DNA of 64,000 nt, taken from Paraburkholderia flava. Lineage in GTDB: Bacteria; Pseudomonadota; Gammaproteobacteria; Burkholderiales; Burkholderiaceae. Of the stretch, positions 58,787-64,000 are shown piece by piece; position 1 is the stretch's first letter, and every line of letters begins with the position of its first letter. The position numbers were made by a program, and so were the translations under genes. The DNA is taken from contig NZ_SMRO01000003.1 in NCBI RefSeq assembly GCF_004359985.1, positions 363,523-427,522 on the forward strand, in the 5' to 3' direction. Below the pieces are notes generated by a model that was given only the letters and a program-made list of their open reading frames with translations, was not told the origin of the DNA and searched no databases.

Positions 58787-59323
58787 TTACTCGATCGTCT
58801 CGATGACGCGGTTGTGATTCGTATAGATGCACATGTCGCCGGCGATCGCGAGCGCTTTCTCGACGATGTCGCGCGGCGATAGATCGGTGTTGTCGATGAG
58901 CGCCTGCGCAGCGGCCTGCGCATACGAACCGCCCGAACCGATTGCACAGATGCCGTTTTCCGGATCGAGCACGTCGCCGTTGCCGGTGATGACGAGCGTG
59001 GTCTGCGCATCGGCGGCGATCAGCATCGCTTCGAGCCGGCGCAGCATGCGGTCGGTGCGCCAGTCTTTCGCGAGTTCGACGGCGGCGCGCGTGAGATTGC
59101 CCTGATGCTTCTCGAGCTTGCCTTCGAAGCGGTCGAGCAGCGAGAACGCATCGGCGGTGCCGCCGGCAAAGCCGACCATCACCTTGCCGTTATAGATGCG
59201 TCGGACTTTCTTCGCGCCGCCCTTCATGACGATGTTGCCCAGCGTGACCTGACCGTCGCCGCCGAGCGCGACCTTGTCGCCGCGTCGCACGGAGACGATC
59301 GTCGTGCCGTGAAATTGCTCCAT
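58787..59323 (-). CDS. hslV: HslV peptidase subunit
   Basis: A 178-residue proteasome-beta-like threonine peptidase. A short propeptide MEQFHG precedes the mature N-terminal catalytic Thr of [20 protein letters not shown]; Lys and Ser/Gly residues of the active site follow. Start at 59323 by family match. First gene of hslVU, behind a heat-shock-like promoter. Confidence 0.96.
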   Translation of the reverse strand: MEQFHGTTIVSVRRGDKVALGGDGQVTLGNIVMKGGAKKVRRIYNGKVMVGFAGGTADAFSLLDRFEGKLEKHQGNLTRAAVELAKDWRTDRMLRRLEAMLIAADAQTTLVITGNGDVLDPENGICAIGSGGSYAQAAAQALIDNTDLSPRDIVEKALAIAGDMCIYTNHNRVIETIE

Positions 59324-59459
59324 TTGCGTTCCTTTTGCAAAACGGGGAAGACCGATGGCGCGCCGCGCCACCGTGGAATGCGGCCGCTCGCTCAGAGCGG
59401 GAAAGCGGACGGCGCCGCGCGAGACTTCCGCGCGCGCACGTGCGGCGCATGTCCGATTT

Positions 59460-59487
59460 ATTTTAGGGCGTGCCGCGTCATATCAAG
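59460..59487 (-). promoter_or_regulatory. Candidate sigma-32 promoter of hslVU
   Basis: On the minus strand, CTTGAT (59487-59482), then 13 bases between TTGAT and CCCTAAAAT (59468-59460), close to the sigma-32 consensus. Expected for this heat-shock operon. The leader would be about 130 bases. Confidence 0.55.
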
Positions 59488-59670
59488 AGCCGTTCGTGTG
59501 GGCTGCGGTGAAAAAGCGGCTATTGGTGTGCGGGTTTTGGAAGAAAGACCGATGCGGTCGGGGCGAGGCTGGGGAGCAGGTAAAAGATGCACGTAGAGAT
59601 GCACGCAAATGCGGGCCGGTGGTGCGGTGAGGCCGCGCAGAGAAGGCGACACAAACCAGCTGCCCCAAAG

Positions 59671-59697
59671 AAAAAAGCGCACGGAATACCGTGCGCC
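59671..59697 (-). terminator. Rho-independent terminator of dksA
   Basis: Stem GCGCACGG / CCGTGCGC (59677-59684, 59689-59696) around AATA, with six A on the left that become a U run on the minus strand. Confidence 0.88.
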
Positions 59698-59745
59698 TTT
59701 CGACGAAGCAATGCACTGGGCGCGGAACCGGCCGCGCCGTGGCGG

Positions 59746-60165
59746 TCAGTCGCCGAACAGTTTCTGGCGCAGCTCGCGGCGTTCCTGCGCTTCCAGCGAC
59801 AGCGTCGCCGTGGGGCGCGCGAGCAGTCGCGGAATGCCGATCGGTTCGCCGGTTTCTTCGCACCAGCCGTAGTCGCCCGATTCGATGCGCGCGATGGACT
59901 GCTGCACCTTCTTCAGCAACTTGCGTTCGCGGTCGCGCGTGCGCAGTTCCAGCGCATGCTCTTCCTCGATCGTCGCGCGGTCGGCCGGGTCCGGCACGAT
60001 CACGGTTTCGCGCAGGTTTTCGGTCGTCTGGCCGGCATTGCGGAGAATGTCCGCCTGCAGCTGTTCGAGCTTGTTCTTGAAGAAGGCGAGCTGATCCTCG
60101 TTCATGTAATCCTTGTCGCTCATCTTCAGGATTTCGGGCTCAGTCAAAGGTCGTTTCGTCGTCAT
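59746..60165 (-). CDS. dksA: RNA polymerase-binding transcription factor DksA (Cys-poor form)
   Basis: 139 residues from the ATG at 60165; an ATG at 60192 would add nine residues. DksA inserts its coiled coil into the RNA polymerase secondary channel to potentiate ppGpp. Coiled-coil tip with Asp pair in PDPADRATIEEE (about residue 66) and the C-terminal YGWCEETGEPIGIPRLLARP. The zinc ribbon of E. coli DksA has four Cys; here the corresponding positions read C, T, S, A (CEET and LSLEA), so zinc is probably not bound. Confidence 0.94.
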   Translation of the reverse strand: MTTKRPLTEPEILKMSDKDYMNEDQLAFFKNKLEQLQADILRNAGQTTENLRETVIVPDPADRATIEEEHALELRTRDRERKLLKKVQQSIARIESGDYGWCEETGEPIGIPRLLARPTATLSLEAQERRELRQKLFGD

Positions 60166-60783
60166 CTGGCTTGCTTCTTCAATGTGGGGCAAAACTCATA
60201 CATATTGCCCGCACTTTCGTGTAGCCCGCAACGGCGTCGGTATGACGCTCAATGAACGCCGGCGAACAGGACGGTGAACTGTCGTGATGCCGGACGCGTG
60301 GCGCTCATGCGCCGATGCGGGGCCGAACTCCTCTGGAACCGCTTCGTAGACTCCAGAGATATTGCAGACTGGGTACGCCTGCTGACCCTATCCTGGCCGG
60401 CGGCGATGTCGGCGTTATCTTCCAGACGAGATTTTCCGGCGCCGTTTCAAGGCCCGGCTCGAGACACGCAACGGCCGGCCGATTCGTTGTCCTTCTCCAG
60501 TGGGCACGTATTGTAACTGAATCACAATACGGCACCGCAACCGGGAGAGTCCCAGGCTTTCCGCCCCCGATTCCCGAAAATATAACGCGCCGACAATCAA
60601 AAAGCGATGGTCGTGCGCGCTTTGCGGCAACAGGGTTTTCACGCGTGCCGGACGGCTAGCCATTTGGCCCGCTGGGCGGCTCGCCAAAAGGCCATGCATA
60701 CGCCGTGCCCGACTACCCGTGCCGTGCGGCACGGGTCCGGTGACTGCTTGCTGGCAGCATGCCGGACAAGCTTCGGGGTGAGG
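60166..60783. other. Long intergenic region upstream of dksA, with a dyad
   Basis: 618 bases with no supported gene. It holds an 8-base inverted repeat CGTATTGT (60507-60514) / ACAATACG (60524-60531), about 340 bases before dksA. A GC hairpin at 60715-60736 lies just after the GTPase gene but has no U tract. The dksA promoter was not resolved. Confidence 0.55.
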
Positions 60784-61899
60784 TCAGGCGAGGCAGGCGT
60801 CGAGGCCGTCGGTGATCAGATCCTGCGGCAGTTCGATACCGATGAAGACCATCTTGTTGGTCTTCTTTTCGACCGGCTGCCATTTCGCGGCGAGGTCGCT
60901 GCCCATCATCTGGTGGACGCCCTGGAACACGACCTTGCGATCGACGCCCTTCATGTACAGCACGCCCTTGTAGCGCAGCAGACGTTCGCCGTAGATCTGC
61001 AGGATGCCGCCGAGGAAATCTTCGAGCTTGTTCGGATCGAACGGGCGGTCGCTGCGATAGACGAACGATTTGATCTTGTCGTCGTGATGCGCGTGGTGAT
61101 GATTGTGGTGTGCGTGATCGTGGCCCTCATGAGCGTGGCCTTCATGATCGCAATGGCCGTGATCGTGATCGCAGTTTGCGTGGTCATGATCATGGTCGTG
61201 ATCGTGGCCATGCGCATGATCGTGGTCGTGGTCGTGATCGTGATCGTCTTCGGCGAGGAAGTCCGGATCGATCTCGAGCTTCGAATTCAGGTTGAAGCCG
61301 CGCAGATCGAAGATTTCCTTGATGTCCGCTTCGCCGAAATTGACGACCTTGATCGCCGCCTTCGGGTTCATGTGCAGCAGACGGTGCCGCAGATCCGCCA
61401 CTGCGTTTTCATCGACGAGATCGGCCTTCGTGATGAACAGACGATCGGCGAAACCGACCTGGCGCTGCACGACTTCGTGTTCGTCGAGCTGATGGTTCGC
61501 GTGCTTCGCGTCGACCAACGTGATGATCGCGTCGAGCAAAAACTCATCGGCGATGTCGTTGTCCATGAAGAACGTCTGCGCGACCGGGCCGGGATTCGCA
61601 AGGCCGGTGGTCTCGATCACGATGCGGTCGAAATCGAGCTTGCCGTCGCGCTTCTGCGCGGCGAGGTCGGCGAGCACGCGAGCCAGATCGCCGCGGATCG
61701 TGCAGCAGATGCAGCCGTTGCTCATCTGGATGATCTGCTCGTTCGAGTCCTGCACGAGGATCTCGTTGTCGATGTTTTCTTCGCCGAACTCGTTTTCGAT
61801 CACGGCGATCTTCATGCCGTGCTTCTCGTTCAGGATGCGTTTGAGCAGCGTGGTTTTGCCGCTGCCCAGAAAGCCGGTCAGGATGGTGACGGGAATCAT
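60784..61899 (-). CDS. COG0523-family GTPase metallochaperone with His/Asp-rich linker
   Basis: A 371-residue SIMIBI GTPase of the CobW/YeiR/ZigA group. Walker A GFLGSGKTTLL (about residues 8-18), metal-binding CICC near residue 64, Walker B ETTGLANP, and NKxD-like TKAD. Between the GTPase and the C-terminal CobW domain lies a 57-residue tract with 26 His. Likely role: insertion or storage of zinc or a related metal. The ATG at 61899 begins MIPVTILTGF; a longer frame to 61968 is rejected. Confidence 0.9.
   Translation of the reverse strand: MIPVTILTGFLGSGKTTLLKRILNEKHGMKIAVIENEFGEENIDNEILVQDSNEQIIQMSNGCICCTIRGDLARVLADLAAQKRDGKLDFDRIVIETTGLANPGPVAQTFFMDNDIADEFLLDAIITLVDAKHANHQLDEHEVVQRQVGFADRLFITKADLVDENAVADLRHRLLHMNPKAAIKVVNFGEADIKEIFDLRGFNLNSKLEIDPDFLAEDDHDHDHDHDHAHGHDHDHDHDHANCDHDHGHCDHEGHAHEGHDHAHHNHHHAHHDDKIKSFVYRSDRPFDPNKLEDFLGGILQIYGERLLRYKGVLYMKGVDRKVVFQGVHQMMGSDLAAKWQPVEKKTNKMVFIGIELPQDLITDGLDACLA
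61078..61248 (-). repeat. Coding His/Asp repeat tract in the COG0523 GTPase
   Basis: Tandem CAC/CAT-GAC/GAT codons encode DHDHDHDHAHGHDHDH-type sequence, 26 His in 57 residues. On the plus strand it appears as repeated gatcgtggtcgtg-like units, so the length may vary by slippage. Confidence 0.9.
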
Positions 61900-62088
61900 G
61901 TGGTCGCCTGTCTGGGTACGTGAATCGGTGGATCGGTGCATCAGTGATTGGGGCCACGCGGGGTGCAAGCCGCGGGCATCGCCGCGCGTGGTTCAGCCAA
62001 TTATTGAAACATATCTGTCAAGCCCCCGCTCGGCGGCGGCGTTACCGGCTGCCCGCGCGGACGCGTAATCCCGGCCAGATGGGGACGT

Positions 62089-63294
62089 TCACGCGATTTG
62101 CAACAGCAGTCCTTTCAGGTATTCGCCTTCCGGGAACGCCGTGAGCAGCGGATGATCGACGCCCGCGCCAAGGCGTTTCAGGATGCGGGCATCGACGCGC
62201 GCGTCGGCTGCGGCGCCCGCGACGATCTTCTGGAACAGATCGGCGTCGATCGCACCCGAGCACGAGTACGTGAACAGCAGGCCGCCCGGTCGCAGCAGCT
62301 TGAAGCCGGTCAGATTGATGTCCTTGTACGCGCGCGCGGCGCGGTCCACGTGCTCGCGCGACGGCGCGAACTTCGGCGGATCGAGCACGATCAGATCGAA
62401 GCGCTCGCCTTCGTCGTACAGACGACGCAGCGTCTTGAACGCATCCGCGTCGAGCCATTCGGCGCGCGCCGCATCGTAGCCGTTGGCCTCGACGTTGCGC
62501 TGCGCGAGCGCGAGCGCTTCGCCCGACGAATCCACCGACACGACCCGCTTCGCCCCGCCCTTCAACGCGGCCAGCGAGAAACCGCCGGTGTAGCAGAAGC
62601 AGTTCAGTACGTCGCGGTCCTGTGCGAACTGCTGCACGAGCGCGCGGTTGTCGCGCTGGTCGATGTAGAAGCCGGTCTTGTGACCGTGCAGCACGTCGAC
62701 GTGATAGCGGACGCCGTTCTCGCTCGCGATCAGCGTGTCGGCGGGCGGGTCGCCGGCCAGCACGCCGGTGATCTGCCCGAGGCCTTCCTTCTCGCGGATC
62801 GATACATCCGAGCGTTCGTAGACGTTCGGGCAACTGGTCGCGCCGGTCAGCGCATCGACGATCGCGGTTTTCCATGCTTCGACGCCTGCGGCCATGAACT
62901 GGCAGACGAGCTGGCCCTGGGCGTTTTGCGACGCATCCGGCACGTAGTAATCGACGATCAACCCCGGCAAACCATCCGCCTCACCGAAGATCAACCGAAC
63001 CGCACCCGTATCGCGAACCATCGTCTGCCGATGCGCAAGCGCGCGTTGCACGCGGCGCTTGAAGAACGCGTGATCGATCGGTTCGGTTTCGTCGAAGCTC
63101 CAGACGCGCGCGCGGATCTGCGAATGCGGACTCCATGCGGCGCGCGCGAGAAAGCGGCCGTCGTGCGCACGCACGAGCACCGTATCGCCGGCGACCGGCT
63201 TGCCGTCGACCCGATCGATTGCATTCGCGTAGACCCACGGATGCCGGCGCTGCAGCGATTTTTCTTTCGACGGTTTGAGCGTAACGATATTCAT
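62089..63294 (-). CDS. rlmI: 23S rRNA (cytosine-1962-C5)-methyltransferase
   Basis: A 401-residue enzyme: N-terminal PUA domain (residues ~1-75, RRHPWVYANAIDRVDG), an EEHEE-like middle, then a class I methyltransferase with VLNCFCYTGGFSLAAL (about residue 228), DSSGEALALA and LDPPKFAPSR. The C-terminal YSCSGAID has the catalytic Cys region of m5C enzymes. Between the xerC end (54-base gap upstream) and the GTPase gene. Confidence 0.93.
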   Translation of the reverse strand: MNIVTLKPSKEKSLQRRHPWVYANAIDRVDGKPVAGDTVLVRAHDGRFLARAAWSPHSQIRARVWSFDETEPIDHAFFKRRVQRALAHRQTMVRDTGAVRLIFGEADGLPGLIVDYYVPDASQNAQGQLVCQFMAAGVEAWKTAIVDALTGATSCPNVYERSDVSIREKEGLGQITGVLAGDPPADTLIASENGVRYHVDVLHGHKTGFYIDQRDNRALVQQFAQDRDVLNCFCYTGGFSLAALKGGAKRVVSVDSSGEALALAQRNVEANGYDAARAEWLDADAFKTLRRLYDEGERFDLIVLDPPKFAPSREHVDRAARAYKDINLTGFKLLRPGGLLFTYSCSGAIDADLFQKIVAGAAADARVDARILKRLGAGVDHPLLTAFPEGEYLKGLLLQIA

Positions 63295-63348
63295 GACTTC
63301 ACTTCGTGGAGGATTCGGCAGACACAGCCGCCGATGTGACGACCGGCG

Positions 63349-64000
63349 TCAGTCGCGCTTTTTAGCGCGCGGATGCGCCGCATCGTAAATGCGCGCGAGA
63401 TGCTGGAAATCGAGGCCCGTATAGACCTGCGTCGCGGTGATGCTCGCGTGACCGAGCAGTTCCTGGACCGCACGCAGATCGCCGCTCGACTGCAGCACGT
63501 GCGTCGCGAACGAATGGCGCAGCACGTGCGGATGCACGTTCGCCGGAATGCCGGCGACGAGCGCCGCGCGCTTCACGCGATCGCGCACGACGTTCGGCGA
63601 CATCCGGTTGCCGCGCGCGGTGAGGAACAGCGGATGCGGATCGTTTTTGACGAACTCGTCGCGCACCGCGAGCCATGCGCGCAGCGCGTCGAGTGCCTTG
63701 CTGCCCACCGGTACGGTCCGGCGACGATTGCCCTTGCCCAGCACTTCGACTTCCGCCGCATCGAGCTTCAGCCAGCCCACCGATTCATGGCCGTCCACCT
63801 TCGTGTACCGCGCGTCGAGGCTGACCAGCTCCGCGAGCCGCAGACCCGACGAGTAGAACAGTTCGAGGATCGCATGGTCGCGGACGTTCTCGGCGGTGCC
63901 TGCGGAGGGCGCTTCCATCAGCGTGTGCGCATCGTCGACGGATAGCGCCTTCGGCAGTGTCTTCGCGCGTTTCGGTGCGCGCACCGTCGAGCACGGATTC
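63349..64000 (-). CDS. xerC: Tyrosine recombinase XerC, C-terminal part (5' end outside window)
   Basis: 217 residues of the catalytic domain are seen; the frame runs off the window edge, and the GTG at 63984 is internal. XerC with XerD resolves chromosome dimers at dif. Catalytic Arg in SSGLRLAELVSLD, Lys in the beta-hairpin LGKGNRRRTVP, HVLRHSFATHVLQ (His/Arg), LLGHASITATQVYTGLD with the final nucleophile Tyr. The N-terminal core-binding domain is missing from view only. Confidence 0.93.
   Translation of the reverse strand, partial: NPCSTVRAPKRAKTLPKALSVDDAHTLMEAPSAGTAENVRDHAILELFYSSGLRLAELVSLDARYTKVDGHESVGWLKLDAAEVEVLGKGNRRRTVPVGSKALDALRAWLAVRDEFVKNDPHPLFLTARGNRMSPNVVRDRVKRAALVAGIPANVHPHVLRHSFATHVLQSSGDLRAVQELLGHASITATQVYTGLDFQHLARIYDAAHPRAKKRD

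Larger units (their letters stand above)
59324..59745. other. Intergenic region hslV - dksA
   Basis: No gene supported; several overlapping small frames have no ribosome sites. It contains the hslVU promoter (59460-59487) and the dksA terminator (59671-59697). Confidence 0.65.

Noticed and set aside
60715..60736. ACCCGTGCC/GGCACGGGT hairpin as terminator of the GTPase gene
   Set aside because: No U tract on the minus strand; kept only as a hairpin note.
61078..61248. Regular short repeats suggesting a CRISPR or non-coding satellite
   Set aside because: The periodicity is codon-level His/Asp repetition inside a GTPase gene; there are no spacers.
61900..62088. Zur box before the COG0523 GTPase
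   Set aside because: The A+T-rich stretch near 62000-62021 (including a TTGACA on the minus strand) lacks the expected symmetric TGTTAT...ATAACA arms.

Overview
The window looks like a chromosomal segment from a high-G+C betaproteobacterium of the Burkholderia/Paraburkholderia group. The evidence is gene content and order (rsmB-DUF4390-ntrY-like kinase-response regulator; queC-queE-queD; mreB-C-D-mrdA-rodA divergent from gatCAB; metX-metW-ampG; slmA next to argB; regB/regA convergent with hslVU), strong G/C third-position bias, and a GTP-dependent PEP carboxykinase. The organism call is by recognition only; no search was run.

Layout. (1) 1-11757 is accessory. It holds the last ~3,155 codons of a giant CdiA/filamentous-haemagglutinin exoprotein with 690-bp tandem repeats. 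The protein ends in a variable C-terminal toxin carrying a D...ExK nuclease-like signature. Behind it come an A+T-rich Imm49-like immunity gene, a second immunity copy broken by one base in a T7 run, and orphan fragments. A tRNA-Lys (12170-12245) separates this block from the core genome. (2) 12446-18445: thioesterase, patatin, 2-hydroxyacid dehydrogenase, pckG, LysR regulator. (3) 18595-26579: topB, thioredoxin, dprA, then divergent def-fmt-lysE-htpX. (4) 26772-31886: rsmB, DUF4390 and an NtrY-like kinase with a response regulator that lacks the AAA+ domain. (5) tRNA-Phe, the queuosine precursor operon queC-queE-queD, an HpcH/HpaI aldolase behind a 43-codon leader frame, and a Sel1 protein. 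(6) 36056-42398 (minus): the rod-shape cluster. (7) gatCAB, a PPK2 kinase, xthA. (8) 48016-54970 (minus): M48 protease, AmpG, MetW, MetX, SlmA, HAD nucleotidase, ArgB. The metX leader contains what I read as a SAM-II riboswitch with an L3 hairpin insertion. (9) 55203-64000: CWC protein, RegB/RegA redox regulators, HslUV, DksA, a His/Asp-rich COG0523 GTPase, RlmI and the C-terminal part of XerC.

How the genes fit together. Most of the window is ordinary core genome: translation quality control, cell shape, methionine/SAM homeostasis, redox and heat-shock control. The part most likely to hold something new is 8377-11757. There a swapped toxin tail, a chimeric immunity gene and decayed immunity cargo record recent recombination at a contact-dependent inhibition locus.
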